64,000 bases of DNA from Ramlibacter tataouinensis TTB310 (GCF_000215705.1 NC_015677.1:2492001-2556000), one strand, 5' to 3'. Positions 27,501 through 36,445 are shown, counted from the first letter of the stretch. Translations and numbers: made by a program. Notes: generated by a model from the letters alone, not told the origin.

Positions 27501-28427
27501 ATGACCCCCGCCACGCGCCGGCTCGGCGCCTATGCCTGCCTTGCCCTCAGCATGTCGCTGGTGGGAAGCTACGTGGCGCTGTCCAAGCCGCTGGCCGCCG
27601 CCATCCCCGTGTTCCTGCTGGCCTGGCTGCGCTTCGGCATCGGCGCGCTCGCCATGCTGCACTGGCTGCCCAAGCCGGCCCACGAGGCGCCGCTGTCGGC
27701 CCGCACGCGGCTGCTGCTGTTCCTGGAATCGTTCCTCGGCAACTTCCTGTTCTCCATCTGCATGCTGTTCGGCGTCAGCCTGACCAGCGCGGTGTCGGCC
27801 GGCGTGATCATGGCCGCCATCCCGGCGGCGGTGGCGGTGATGAGCTGGGCCTTCCTGCGCGAGCGCATCGCGCCGCGGGTGTGGGGCGCCGTCGCCTGCG
27901 CCGCACTGGGCATCGCCCTGCTGGCCTGGGCCAAGCCGGCGCAGGACGGTGCCGGCGCGGGCGCGGCGCGGTTCTGGCTGGGCAACCTGCTGGTGTTCGG
28001 CGCCGTGCTGTGCGAGGCCGCCTATGCCGTGATCGGCAAGAAGCTCACCGGCGCGCTGGGACCCAAGCGCATCAGCTCGCTGATCAACCTGTGGGGCCTG
28101 CTGCTGGTCACGCCCTTCGGGCTGTACGCCGCCGCCAGCTTCGATTTCGGTACCGTGCGCCCGGGTACCTGGGCGCTGCTGGTGTTCTATTCCCTGGCCG
28201 CCAGCGTCTGGACCGTGTGGCTGTGGATGACCGGCCTCAAGCACGTGCCGGCGGCCGAGAGCGGCGTCTTCACCGTGATGCTGCCGGTGTCGGCCGCCCT
28301 GGTGGGCGTGCTCGCGCTGGGCGAAAGCCTGGCCGGGCTGCAGCTGCTGGCGCTGGGCATCGCCCTGCTGGGCGTGCTGCTGGCGACGCTGCCGGTGAGG
28401 GCGGCGGGGGCGGCGGCCGGGCGCTGA
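27501..28427 (+). CDS. EamA/DMT-family transporter
   Basis: 308-residue inner-membrane protein with ten hydrophobic helices in two EamA repeats (about 10-140 and 160-300). It starts MTPATRRLGAYACLALSMSLVGSYVALSKPL. Members export amino acids or other metabolites; the substrate is not shown by sequence. ATG 27501 follows the AT-rich aceA upstream region. Its 3' end faces the Lrp gene (18-base gap). Confidence 0.88.
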   Translation: MTPATRRLGAYACLALSMSLVGSYVALSKPLAAAIPVFLLAWLRFGIGALAMLHWLPKPAHEAPLSARTRLLLFLESFLGNFLFSICMLFGVSLTSAVSAGVIMAAIPAAVAVMSWAFLRERIAPRVWGAVACAALGIALLAWAKPAQDGAGAGAARFWLGNLLVFGAVLCEAAYAVIGKKLTGALGPKRISSLINLWGLLLVTPFGLYAAASFDFGTVRPGTWALLVFYSLAASVWTVWLWMTGLKHVPAAESGVFTVMLPVSAALVGVLALGESLAGLQLLALGIALLGVLLATLPVRAAGAAAGR

Positions 28428-28445
28428 CGGCCACCCGGCCGCGGC

Positions 28446-28940
28446 TCACCGGCCGGTCACCTTGCGGATGGTGGGCCGGATGTTCTCGCGCCGCGCCGGC
28501 AGCAGGGGCGCGTTCTCGCGCGGCGCGTTCAGCACGATGCAGGTCGAGGTCTCGGTCAGGATGCAGAACTTGGTGACCACCGCGTCCAGGTGGGCCACGT
28601 CGATCACGGCGATCTCCAGGATCCAGCTGTCCTCGCCGGTCACGTTCCAGGCGTTCACCACTTCCGGCGTCTGCTCGATCAGGCGCACCACCCGGGCGTA
28701 CTCGGCCCGGCCGACGCGCACCAGGGCGCGGATGCCGTAGCCCAGCCGCTGGTGGTCGACCACGGCCCGGTAGCCCTTGATGACGCCTTGCAGCTCCAGC
28801 TTGCGCACCCGCTCGGTGACCGCCGGCTGGCTCAGGTGCACCCGGCGTCCCAGCTCCGCCATGCTGATGCGCGCGTCCTGCTGCAGCTCGCCCAGGATGC
28901 GGGCGTCGTAGACGTCGGTTTCGGTGATTTCTGTCGACAT
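28446..28940 (-). CDS. Lrp/AsnC-family transcriptional regulator
   Basis: 164-residue regulator with an N-terminal winged helix (DARILGELQQDARISMAELGRRVHLSQPAVTERVRKLE) and a C-terminal RAM ligand domain (ALVRVGRAEYARVVRLIEQTPEVVNAWNVTGEDSWILEIAV). It lies between two EamA transporter genes and diverges from the second, so a role in regulating amino-acid export is reasonable. The ATG at 28940 fits the family N-terminus. The effector is unknown. Confidence 0.92.
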   Translation of the reverse strand: MSTEITETDVYDARILGELQQDARISMAELGRRVHLSQPAVTERVRKLELQGVIKGYRAVVDHQRLGYGIRALVRVGRAEYARVVRLIEQTPEVVNAWNVTGEDSWILEIAVIDVAHLDAVVTKFCILTETSTCIVLNAPRENAPLLPARRENIRPTIRKVTGR

Positions 28941-29030
28941 GCGTTTGAACGATGATTTTCAAGGCCAGTCCGGCCCATGACCTTGAATGATCCATGGAAG
29001 GGCCGGCCGCGGCAACCTACGATCGCCGCC

Positions 29031-29931
29031 ATGGACACCACCACCGCCCCGCTGCCGCCCGCCGCCGCGCGCAAGGCACCCCTGCTCGTCGCCGCCCTGC
29101 TGGCCTGCTACCTCGTCTGGGGTTCCACCTACCTGGCCATCCGCATCGCGCTGGTCAGCCTGCCGCCGTTCTTCCAGATGGGTACGCGCTTCCTGGTGGC
29201 CGGCGCGCTGCTCATGGCCTGGGTGCGCTGGCGCGGCGGCCCCTGGCCCAGCGCCGCCCAATGGCGCAACGCCCTGGTCGTCGGCGGCTTGATGCTGGGC
29301 GTGGGCATGGGGCTGGTGGCCAGTGCCGAGCAGCACGTCGGCTCGGGCCTGATCGCCGCCTTTATCGCCGTGGTGCCCATGATGGTCTGCGGCTGGGGGC
29401 TGGCCTTCGGCCGGCGCCCGGCCCGGCTGGAACTCGCCGGCATGGCGGTGGGCCTGGCCGGCGTGCTGCTGCTGGTGCGTGGCGCCGGTTTCTCGGCCGC
29501 GCCCGCCGGCATCGCCGCCATCACGGCCGCCACGCTGGCCTGGTCGCTGGGCTCGGTGCTGTCCACCACGCGAGCGCCGCTGGCCCCCGGCCCCTCGGGC
29601 TTCGCCAGCGAAATGTTGTGTGGCGGCGCGGTGTTGATGGCCACATCTCTCGTACTGCGTGAGCAGCCCGCGTGGCCCGTGGCGCCGCAGGCCGCGGCCG
29701 CGTGGCTCTACCTCGTCGTGTTCGGCTCGCTCATCGCCTTCAGCGCCTACCTGTACCTGCTGGCCCATGCCTCGCCCGCCGTGGCCCACCAGCTACGCGC
29801 TGGTGAACCCGCTGATCGCGCTGCTGCTGGGCGTCGCCGTCGCGGGCGAGGCCGTGAGCGGCGGCGAGTGGGTGGCCTGCGCGGTGATCCTGGCCGGCGT
29901 GCTGCTGATCTTCAGAGGGAAAGCGGACTGA
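29031..29931 (+). pseudogene. YedA-like EamA transporter interrupted by a +1 frameshift
   Basis: From ATG 29031 the frame encodes a normal EamA protein (MDTTTAPLPPAAARKAPLLVAALLACYLVWGSTYLAIR...) as far as LYLLAHASPAVA. It then runs out of frame into Arg-rich nonsense. The expected ending, TSYALVNPLIALLLGVAVAGEAVSG...VILAGVLLIFRGKAD, continues in the next frame to 29931. The break is a CCC run at 29785-29787 (GTGGCCCACCAGC), where removing one C restores a protein of about 300 residues. Either the last two helices are lost in the cell or this is a sequencing error. It is divergent from the Lrp gene. Confidence 0.88.
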
Positions 29932-30077
29932 AAACGCCCTAGCAAAAAACAACATGCTCCAGCGAAAAGCGCCACTTTCCGCTTGGAAACGCGTTTTTTC
30001 TCCAGTAGCATCCGCTCTGCCAACGGTGATGACGTCGATCCCGCTGGCGCTCAATCAACTTCTAGAAGGAAAGTCAA

Positions 30078-30518
30078 ATGGCAACTGCGAAGAAAGCTGC
30101 GGCGAAGAAAGCGCCCGCCAAGAAGGCCCCCGCGAAGAAGGCGGCACCGGCCAAGAAGGCCGTCGCCAAGAAGGCCCCGGCGAAGAAGGCCGCACCGGCG
30201 AAGAAGGCCGTTGCGAAGAAGGCGGCGCCTGCCAAGAAGGCCGCCGCGAAGAAGGCCCCCGCCAAGAAGCGCACCCCCAACGCCGCGTTCATGAAGGCCC
30301 TGACGCCCAGCCCCCAGCTGGCGGCCGTGGTGGGCTCCAACCCCCTGCCCCGCACCGAGGTGGTGTCCAAGCTGTGGGCCTACATCAAGAAGAACAAGCT
30401 GCAGGACTCGGCCAACAAGCGCATGGTCAACGCCGACGCCAAGCTGAAGGACATCTTCGGCAAGTCGCAGGTCTCCATGTTCGAGATGGCCGGCCTGATC
30501 GGCAAGCACGTCAAGTAA
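30078..30518 (+). CDS. SWIB/MDM2-domain protein with histone H1-like N-terminus
   Basis: 146-residue basic protein. Residues 2-67 are almost entirely Lys, Ala and Pro in KKAAPAKK-like repeats, as in histone H1 and AlgP tails that bind DNA electrostatically. Residues about 69-146 are a SWIB domain ([52 protein letters not shown]-like segment, MFEMAGLIGKHVK). SWIB domains are known from eukaryotic chromatin remodellers and chlamydiae. A nucleoid-associated role is inferred. Start ATG 30078; closed by a strong terminator. Confidence 0.93.
   Translation: MATAKKAAAKKAPAKKAPAKKAAPAKKAVAKKAPAKKAAPAKKAVAKKAAPAKKAAAKKAPAKKRTPNAAFMKALTPSPQLAAVVGSNPLPRTEVVSKLWAYIKKNKLQDSANKRMVNADAKLKDIFGKSQVSMFEMAGLIGKHVK
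30087..30281 (+). repeat. in-frame tandem repeats coding KKA(A)PAKK units
   Basis: About 15 degenerate 12-15-bp units of the type GCC/GCG-AAG-AAG-GCC-CC/GC are arrayed here and encode the basic tail. Such runs can change length by slippage. They are coding repeats, not a CRISPR or satellite. Confidence 0.85.
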
Positions 30519-30538
30519 GCCAGTCCCCGGCAATGAAG

Positions 30539-30568
30539 AAGGGCCGCGCAAGCGGCCCTTTTCTTTTG
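30539..30568 (+). terminator. Rho-independent terminator of the SWIB gene
   Basis: AAGGGCCGC-gcaa-GCGGCCCTT is a 9-bp stem with a GNRA-type loop followed by TTCTTTT. It lies 20 bases after the stop and before the convergent TPP-enzyme gene. Confidence 0.9.
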
Positions 30569-30587
30569 CTGCGCGGGACCGCCGTGC

Positions 30588-32288
30588 TCAGCGCTTGAGC
30601 GCGGCGTCGCGGATCGCGCTGAGGGTGGCGCGCGTGGTGATCACCTCGGGATCGAGCATCACCTCGATCAGCGTGCCCCGGGGCCGCGCCAGCGCGGCCA
30701 CCAGCGCCGGCTCGAACTCGGCGGTGCGCGTGATGCGCAGTCCTTCGTAGCCGTAGGCGCGGGCCAGGCCCACGAAGTCGGGATTGGCCAGCTCGCTGCC
30801 GTGCGCGTGGCCCGGGTATTCGCGCTCCTGGTGCATGCGGATGGTGCCGTACATGCCGTTGTTCAGCAGCAGGATGATGCTCCTGGCGCCGAACTGCGCC
30901 GCCGTGGCCAGCTCCTGCCCGTTCATCAGGAAGTCGCCGTCGCCGGCGATGGTGAAGGCGGTGCGGCCGCTCACCAGGTGGGCGGCGATGCCCGCCGGCA
31001 CGCCGTAGCCCATGGAGCCCACGGTGGGCGCCAGCTGCGTCTTCAGGCCGTGGGCCAGGCCGCGGTAGCGGAAGAAGCGGTGCAGCCAGCTGGCGAAGTT
31101 GCCGGCGCCGTTGGTCAGCACCGCATCGGGCGGCAGCAGCCGCTGCAAAGTGGCGACGATGGCCGGCATGTCCACCTCGCCGGGCATGGCCTGCGGCTGC
31201 AGGTTGGCCTCGTAGTCGGCGTGCGCGGCGCGGGTCCAGGCGGCCCAGGGCAGCTCGGGCGGCGCGGTGAGCACCTCGAGCGAGCGGGCGGCCGCGTTCA
31301 TGCTGGCGTTGATGGCCAGGTCGGCCTGGTAGACGCGGTTCAGCTCCTCGGCGCTGGCATGGATATGGACCAGCTTCTGCGAGGGCCGCGGCGCCTTGAG
31401 CAGCGTGTAGCCGCTGGTCGTCATCTCGCCCAGGCGCGGGCCGATGGCCAGGATCAGGTCGCTCTCGCGCACCCGCGCGGCCAGCTTGGGGTTGATGCCT
31501 ATGCCCACGTCGCCGGCGTACAGCGGATGGTGGTTGTCGAAGCAGTCCTGGAAGCGGAAGGCGTTGCCCACCGGCAGCTGCCAGTTCTCGGCGAAGCGCT
31601 GCAGCGCCTGGGCCGCCTGCGGCGTCCAGCCGCCGCCGCCGGCGATGACCAGCGGCTGGCGCGAGCGCAGCAGCATCTCGCGCAGCTGGCGCAGCGCGCC
31701 GGGATCGCTCCAGGCCTCCACCGGCTCGACGCGCGCCAGGGGCCGGGCGGCCGTGGCGCGCGTGAGCATGTCCTCCGGCAGCACCAGCACCACCGGGCCG
31801 GGCCGGCCGTTCATCGCGGTGGCGAAGGCGCGCGCCACGTACTCGGGGATGCGGTCGGGCTCGTCGATGCGCTCCACCCGCTTGGCCATGCCCTTGGTGG
31901 ACGGGCCGAAGAAGCTGGTGTACTCCAGCTCCTGGAAGGCCTCGCGGTCGCGCTGGTCGGCCGCCACGTCGCCCACGAACACCACCATGGGCGTGGAATC
32001 CTGGAAGGCCGTGTGGATGCCGATGGACGCGTTGGTCGCCCCCGGGCCCCGGGTGACGAAGCACACGCCCGGCCGGCCGGTGAGCTTGCCCACCGCCTCG
32101 GCCATGAAGGCGGCGCCGCCCTCCTGGCGGTTGATGACGAAACGGATGCGCTCGCGGTGCGCGTGGAAACCGTCCAGCACCGCCAGGTAGCTTTCGCCCG
32201 GGACGCCGAAGGCATGTGTCACGCCCTGGGCCACCAGGCACTCGACGAGCAGGTGGCCGGCCAGTTGCGAAGTAGGAGCAGCTTGCAT
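30588..32288 (-). CDS. thiamine-pyrophosphate-dependent enzyme, acetolactate-synthase-like
   Basis: 566-residue TPP enzyme with three domains: the N-terminal Pyr domain with catalytic Glu (INRQEGGAAFMAEA), the central domain (PLVIAGGGG), and the PP domain with the TPP/Mg motif GDGDFLMNG...LLLNN. It resembles the large subunit of acetolactate synthase, but no small subunit is nearby, so biosynthesis of branched-chain amino acids is unlikely; a catabolic lyase or decarboxylase is more likely. An ATG at 32309 is in frame but lies inside the TetR operator, so 32288 (MQAAPTSQLAGHLLV) is preferred. Divergent from tetR. Confidence 0.87.
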   Translation of the reverse strand: MQAAPTSQLAGHLLVECLVAQGVTHAFGVPGESYLAVLDGFHAHRERIRFVINRQEGGAAFMAEAVGKLTGRPGVCFVTRGPGATNASIGIHTAFQDSTPMVVFVGDVAADQRDREAFQELEYTSFFGPSTKGMAKRVERIDEPDRIPEYVARAFATAMNGRPGPVVLVLPEDMLTRATAARPLARVEPVEAWSDPGALRQLREMLLRSRQPLVIAGGGGWTPQAAQALQRFAENWQLPVGNAFRFQDCFDNHHPLYAGDVGIGINPKLAARVRESDLILAIGPRLGEMTTSGYTLLKAPRPSQKLVHIHASAEELNRVYQADLAINASMNAAARSLEVLTAPPELPWAAWTRAAHADYEANLQPQAMPGEVDMPAIVATLQRLLPPDAVLTNGAGNFASWLHRFFRYRGLAHGLKTQLAPTVGSMGYGVPAGIAAHLVSGRTAFTIAGDGDFLMNGQELATAAQFGARSIILLLNNGMYGTIRMHQEREYPGHAHGSELANPDFVGLARAYGYEGLRITRTAEFEPALVAALARPRGTLIEVMLDPEVITTRATLSAIRDAALKR

Positions 32289-32299
32289 GAGCTTGACTT

Positions 32300-32321
32300 T
32301 ATTAACCATCCGGTGAATTAT
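32300..32321 (-). promoter_or_regulatory. TetR operator, copy A, in the TPP-enzyme/tetR gap
   Basis: On the minus strand this reads ATAATTCACC-ggatg-GTTAATA, containing the dyad TTCACC-N4-GGTTAA. The same motif occurs at 33004-33025. The first six bases with the base before them (cATAAT) also fit the -10 of the TPP-enzyme promoter. It ends six bases before the tetR start codon, so both genes could be controlled. Confidence 0.75.
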
Positions 32322-32327
32322 GGAGAC

Positions 32328-32978
32328 ATGACCCGAGACGCCATGCCGGTAACCGAGGAGCGCCTGCGCGACGCCGACCGCTCGCAGGGAACGATCTTAG
32401 CGGCGGCCAGGGGCGAGTTCGCCGAGTTCGGCCTGGGCGGTGCCCGCATGGACCGCATCGCCGAGCGGGCCGGCCTGAACAAGCGCCTGATCTACTACTA
32501 CTTCACCGACAAGGAGGCCCTGTTCCAGGCGGTGCTGGAGCAGGCCTACCGCGACATCCGCGAGGCCGAGCAGCGCCTGAACCTGCTGGAGCTCAAGCCG
32601 GCCGAGGCCCTGCGCCGGCTGGTCGAGTTCACCTGGAACTACTACCTCGACCACCCCGAGTTCCTCACCCTCCTCAACAGCGCCAACCTGCACAAGGCGC
32701 GCCACCTGCAGGAGTCGCAGCGCGCGCGCGAGCTGAACTCGCCGCTGATCGAGATGCTGGCGCAGATCCTGGAGCGCGGGCGCAGGGAAGGAAGCTTGCG
32801 CGGCGGGGTGGACCCGCTGCAGCTGTACATCTCGATCGCCGCCCTGCCCTACTTCTACCTGTCCAACAACCACACGCTGTCGGCGATCTTCGGCCGCGAC
32901 CTGATGACGGCCAAGGCGCGCAACGAACGGCTGAGCCACATGTGCGACCTGATCCTCGGGTATGTCCTGAGGGATTGA
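32328..32978 (+). CDS. TetR/AcrR-family transcriptional regulator
   Basis: 216-residue repressor. The N-terminal helix-turn-helix is AARGEFAEFGLGGARMDRIAERAGLNKRLIYYYFTDKEALFQAVLEQAY; the C-terminal ligand and dimer domain (about 85-216) is of the RutR/CerR-like type. ATG 32328 follows a GGAG Shine-Dalgarno. It sits between the TPP-enzyme gene (divergent) and the solute-binding-protein operon (codirectional, 74 bases on). Both neighbours have the same 22-bp motif at their promoters, so it is the likely local repressor. Confidence 0.93.
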   Translation: MTRDAMPVTEERLRDADRSQGTILAAARGEFAEFGLGGARMDRIAERAGLNKRLIYYYFTDKEALFQAVLEQAYRDIREAEQRLNLLELKPAEALRRLVEFTWNYYLDHPEFLTLLNSANLHKARHLQESQRARELNSPLIEMLAQILERGRREGSLRGGVDPLQLYISIAALPYFYLSNNHTLSAIFGRDLMTAKARNERLSHMCDLILGYVLRD

Positions 32979-33003
32979 CGCCGCAGGCCCGCGAGGCCTG
33001 CCT

Positions 33004-33025
33004 ATAATTCACCAAACAGTTAATA
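33004..33025 (+). promoter_or_regulatory. TetR operator, copy B, at the catabolic operon promoter
   Basis: ATAATTCACC-aaaca-GTTAATA repeats copy A in the direction of transcription, with 17 fixed positions identical. With the T at 33003 it forms a perfect TATAAT -10 box, so a bound repressor would cover the promoter. It is 27 bases before the ATG of the solute-binding protein. Confidence 0.78.
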
Positions 33026-33052
33026 CGAGTCCGCATTCCACAGGAGACATCG

Positions 33053-34054
33053 ATGAAGCTGACCCGCCGTGTTCTTGCCCTTTCCCTGGCCAGCGTGGCC
33101 GTGCTGGCATCCGCCACCGTCCTGGCCCAGCCCGCCGCTTCGGCCGGCGCGGGCTACCCGAACAAACCCATCCGCGTGATCGTGCCCTTCGCCGCCGGCA
33201 GCACCACCGACATCATCGCCCGCGCCATCGCCGACAAGATGGGCCAGGGCCTCGGCCAGCAGATGGTGGTGGAGAACCGCGGCGGCGCCAGCGGCACCAT
33301 CGGCCAGGCGGCGGTGGCGCAGGCCGCGCCCGACGGCTACACGATCATGATCCACTCGTCGTCGCACACGGTCAGCCCGCACACCTTTGCCAAGCTGCCG
33401 TTCGACACCGTGACCGATTTCGTGGCCGTCACCCCGATCTCCAGCACGCCCAACGTGCTCGTGATCTCGCCGTCCAAGAACATCAAGACGCTGCAGGAGC
33501 TGCTGGCCGCCGCGCGCGCCAAGCCCGGCAGCATGAACTTCGCGTCCGCCGGCCAGGGCAGCGCGACGCACCTGAACGCCGAGAAGTTCAAGCTGGCGGC
33601 CAGGATCGACGCGCAGAACATCCCGTTCAAGGGGTCCGCCGAGGCCGTCACCGAGGTGATGGCCGGCCGCGTCGACTACTACTTCTCGCCCATCGCCCCC
33701 GTCATCGGCCAGATCCGCAACGGGCAGCTGCTGCCGCTGGCCGTGGGCTCGCCCAAACGCGCCGCCGCCCTGCCGGACGTGCCCACCACCGCCGAAGCCG
33801 GCGTGCCGGGCTCGGAGTTCAACTTCTGGATCGGCATGTTCGCGCCGGCGAAGACGCCCAAGGAGATCGTCGATCGCCTGCAGGCCGAGGTGGTAAAGGC
33901 GCTTGCCTCGCCGGAAGTCAAGGAGCGCTTCACCACGCTGGGCGCCGACGCCTGGACGCTGAAGCCCGCCGAGTTCGAGGCCTACATCCGCGACGAGATC
34001 AAATCGAATGCCACGCTGGTGAAAGCCGCCGGCCTGGAAGTGCAGAAGCAGTAA
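33053..34054 (+). CDS. Bug/TctC-family solute-binding protein, copy 1
   Basis: 333-residue periplasmic protein of the tripartite tricarboxylate transporter family. The signal peptide MKLTRRVLALSLASVAVLASATVLA is likely cleaved at VLA-QPA, and the fold begins YPNKPIRVIVPFAAGSTTDIIARAIADKMGQGLGQQMVVENRGGASGTIG, the usual ligand loop. Bug proteins mostly bind carboxylates and often work with a TctAB pair encoded elsewhere; none is in the window. First gene of a four-gene operon behind TetR operator copy B, so it probably brings in that pathway's substrate. Confidence 0.95.
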   Translation: MKLTRRVLALSLASVAVLASATVLAQPAASAGAGYPNKPIRVIVPFAAGSTTDIIARAIADKMGQGLGQQMVVENRGGASGTIGQAAVAQAAPDGYTIMIHSSSHTVSPHTFAKLPFDTVTDFVAVTPISSTPNVLVISPSKNIKTLQELLAAARAKPGSMNFASAGQGSATHLNAEKFKLAARIDAQNIPFKGSAEAVTEVMAGRVDYYFSPIAPVIGQIRNGQLLPLAVGSPKRAAALPDVPTTAEAGVPGSEFNFWIGMFAPAKTPKEIVDRLQAEVVKALASPEVKERFTTLGADAWTLKPAEFEAYIRDEIKSNATLVKAAGLEVQKQ

Positions 34055-34078
34055 GCAAACCAGCAGCAGGAACCCAGC

Positions 34079-35242
34079 ATGGCCACCCAACGCCTCGGAC
34101 TCATCATGCACGGCGTCACCGGACGCATGGGCATGAACCAGCACCTGATCCGCTCCATCGTCGCCATCCGCCACCAGGGCGGCGTCACCCTCTCCAACGG
34201 CGACAAGGTGATGCCGGACCCCATCCTCATCGGCCGCAACGCCGAGAAGATCGAGGCCCTGGCCCGCGCCCACAGGATCGAGCGCTGGGGCACCGACCTG
34301 GACAAGGCGCTGGCGAACCAGGAGGACACCGTGTTCTTCGACGCCGGCACCACGCAGATGCGCCCGACGCTGCTGGCCCGTGCGCTGCGCGCCGGCAAGC
34401 ACGTCTACTGCGAGAAGCCCATCGCCACCACGCTGGGCGAGGCGGTCGAGATCGCCAAGACCGCCGAGAAGTCCGGCCTCAAGCACGGCGCAGTGCAGGA
34501 CAAGCTGTTCCTGCCGGGCCTGCGCAAGCTGGACATGCTGCGCCGCGCCGGCTTCTTCGGCCGCATGCTCAGCGTGCGCCTGGAGTTCGGCTACTGGGTG
34601 TTCGAGGGCGATCTGCAGCCCATTCAGCGGCCCAGCTGGAACTACCGCGCCGAGGACGGCGGCGGGATGATCCTGGACATGATGTGCCACTGGCGCTACG
34701 TGCTGGACAACCTGTTCGGCGAGGTGAAGTCCATCTCCTGCCTGGGCGCCACCCACATCCCGCAGCGCTGGGACGAGGCGGGCAAGCCCTACCCCGCCAC
34801 GGCCGACGACGCGGCCTACGCCATCGCCGAGCTGGTCGGCCACGGCGGCGAGCCGGTGGTGGCGCAGATGAACATGTCCTGGGCCACCCGCGTCAACCGC
34901 GAGGACCTGGTGACCTTCCACGTGGACGGCACCCATGGCTCCGCCGTGGCGACCTTGACGGAGTGCAAGGCGCAGAGCCGCGTCAACACGCCGCGCCCGG
35001 TGTGGAACCCGGACGTGAAGCAGACCATGAACTTCTTCGACCAGTGGCAGGAGGTCCCGGACACCCAGGTGTACGACAACGGCTTCAAGATCCAGTGGGA
35101 ACACTTCATCCGCCACGTGGTGGAAAACGCGCCCTACAAGTGGACGCTGCCGGAAGGCGCCAAGGGCGTGCAGCTGGTGGAAGCCGCGCTGCAAAGCTGG
35201 AAGGAACGCCGCTTCGTCGACGTCCCGCCTCTCTCGATCTGA
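34079..35242 (+). CDS. Gfo/Idh/MocA-family oxidoreductase
   Basis: 387-residue NAD(P)-dependent dehydrogenase. The Rossmann start is unusual, LIMHGVTGRMGMNQHLIRSI, recalling DapB-type loops. The family motif CEKPIA (Lys of EKP) follows at about residue 115, then the C-terminal substrate domain (SWNYRAEDGGGMILDMMCHWRYVLDNLFG, with an Asp-x3-His pair). It begins 24 bases after the solute-binding gene. Such enzymes oxidise sugars, inositols or keto-sugars; the substrate is unknown but expected to be a polyhydroxylated acid or cyclitol. Confidence 0.9.
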   Translation: MATQRLGLIMHGVTGRMGMNQHLIRSIVAIRHQGGVTLSNGDKVMPDPILIGRNAEKIEALARAHRIERWGTDLDKALANQEDTVFFDAGTTQMRPTLLARALRAGKHVYCEKPIATTLGEAVEIAKTAEKSGLKHGAVQDKLFLPGLRKLDMLRRAGFFGRMLSVRLEFGYWVFEGDLQPIQRPSWNYRAEDGGGMILDMMCHWRYVLDNLFGEVKSISCLGATHIPQRWDEAGKPYPATADDAAYAIAELVGHGGEPVVAQMNMSWATRVNREDLVTFHVDGTHGSAVATLTECKAQSRVNTPRPVWNPDVKQTMNFFDQWQEVPDTQVYDNGFKIQWEHFIRHVVENAPYKWTLPEGAKGVQLVEAALQSWKERRFVDVPPLSI

Positions 35243-35252
35243 GGAGCAAGCC

Positions 35253-36440
35253 ATGGCCCTGACGCTGAAGCTGCCGGGTGCCGGCGGCACGCTGGAGACC
35301 TATGCGCTGTGCGGCACCGCCCCGGTGAAGCCGGCGGCGGGCGTGAAGTTCAGCCGCATCGCGTTTTCCGCGGCGCATGTGGTCGCCGATCCGCTGGCAG
35401 CCGTGAACCCCTGGTTGGATTGCGCCGTCGACTGGGACACCACCATCGCCTACCGGCAGCACCTGTGGAAGCTGGGCCTGGGCGTCGCGGAAGCCATGGA
35501 CACCGCCCAGCGCGGCATGGGCATGGACTGGCCGACTTCGCTGGAGCTGGTGCGGCGCTCGCTGGACGCCGCCCGCGACGTTCCGGGCGCGCTGGTCGCG
35601 TCCGGCTGCGGGACCGACCACCTGGCGCCGGAGAACGCACGCACCGTCGATGATGTCATCCGCGCGTACGAAGAGCAGATGGCGGCCATCGAGAAGCTCG
35701 GTGGCAGGCTGATCGTGATGGCCAGCCGCGCGCTGGCCCGCGTGGCGCAGGGCCCGGCCGACTACGAGCGGGTCTACGACCGCATCCTGTCGCAGGCGAA
35801 ACAGCCCGTGATCCTGCACTGGCTGGGCGAGATGTTCGACCCGGCTCTGGCCGGGTACTGGGGAACCCGGGACCTGGATGCCGCGATGGACACGGCGCTG
35901 GGCATCATCGCCGCGCATGCTTCCAAGGTCGACGGCATCAAGATCTCGCTGCTGGACAAGGACAAGGAGATCGCCATGCGCCGCCGCCTGCCCGCGGGCG
36001 TGCGCATGTACACCGGCGACGACTTCAACTACGCGGAGCTGATCGCCGGGGACGGCTTCGGCCGCGAGCCGGTGCACGGCAAGAGCGACGCCCTGCTCGG
36101 GATCTTCGACGCCATCGCGCCCGCGGCAAGCGCCGCGCTGGGCGAACTGGCCCGGGGCAACATCGAGAAGTTCCACGCCATCCTTGGCCCCACGGTGCCG
36201 CTGTCGCGCCACATCTTCGCGGCGCCCACGCGCTTCTACAAGACCGGCGTGGTGTTCATGGCTTGGCTGAACGGGCACCAGAAGCACTTCACCATGGTCG
36301 GCGGCCAGCAGAGCACGCGCAGCCTGCCGCACCTGGCGCAGCTGTTCCGCCTGGCCGATGCCGCCCACCTGCTGGAGCAGCCCGAGCTGGCCGCGCGCCG
36401 CATGAAGACGCTGCTGGCGCTGCACGGCGTCGAGGGCTGA
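35253..36440 (+). CDS. DUF993-family protein (aldolase-like TIM barrel)
   Basis: 395-residue cytosolic protein recognised by its overall sequence (SRIAFSAAHVVADPLAAVNPWLDCAVDWDTTIAYRQ-type start, VDGIKISLLDKDKEIAMRRRLP with the buried KIS lysine). The lysine placement resembles dihydrodipicolinate-synthase-type aldolases, for which DUF993 is a distant relative; biochemical function is not established. It lies 10 bases after the dehydrogenase gene and five before the isomerase, so it probably performs a C-C cleavage or dehydration in the same pathway. Function is inferred. Confidence 0.8.
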   Translation: MALTLKLPGAGGTLETYALCGTAPVKPAAGVKFSRIAFSAAHVVADPLAAVNPWLDCAVDWDTTIAYRQHLWKLGLGVAEAMDTAQRGMGMDWPTSLELVRRSLDAARDVPGALVASGCGTDHLAPENARTVDDVIRAYEEQMAAIEKLGGRLIVMASRALARVAQGPADYERVYDRILSQAKQPVILHWLGEMFDPALAGYWGTRDLDAAMDTALGIIAAHASKVDGIKISLLDKDKEIAMRRRLPAGVRMYTGDDFNYAELIAGDGFGREPVHGKSDALLGIFDAIAPAASAALGELARGNIEKFHAILGPTVPLSRHIFAAPTRFYKTGVVFMAWLNGHQKHFTMVGGQQSTRSLPHLAQLFRLADAAHLLEQPELAARRMKTLLALHGVEG

Positions 36441-36445
36441 GCCGC

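Noticed and set aside
30087..30281. Regular short repeats that might suggest a CRISPR or satellite
   Set aside because: They are in frame, vary between units, and encode the Lys/Ala/Pro tail of the SWIB protein; there are no spacers.
30588..32288. Assignment of the TPP enzyme as the acetolactate synthase of branched-chain amino-acid synthesis (ilvB)
   Set aside because: No ilvH-type small subunit or ilvC nearby, and the gene shares a TetR operator with a catabolic operon.
33020..35290. 756-codon frame opposite the Bug and Gfo/Idh genes
   Set aside because: Spans two real genes on the other strand and has no domain; an artefact of codon bias.
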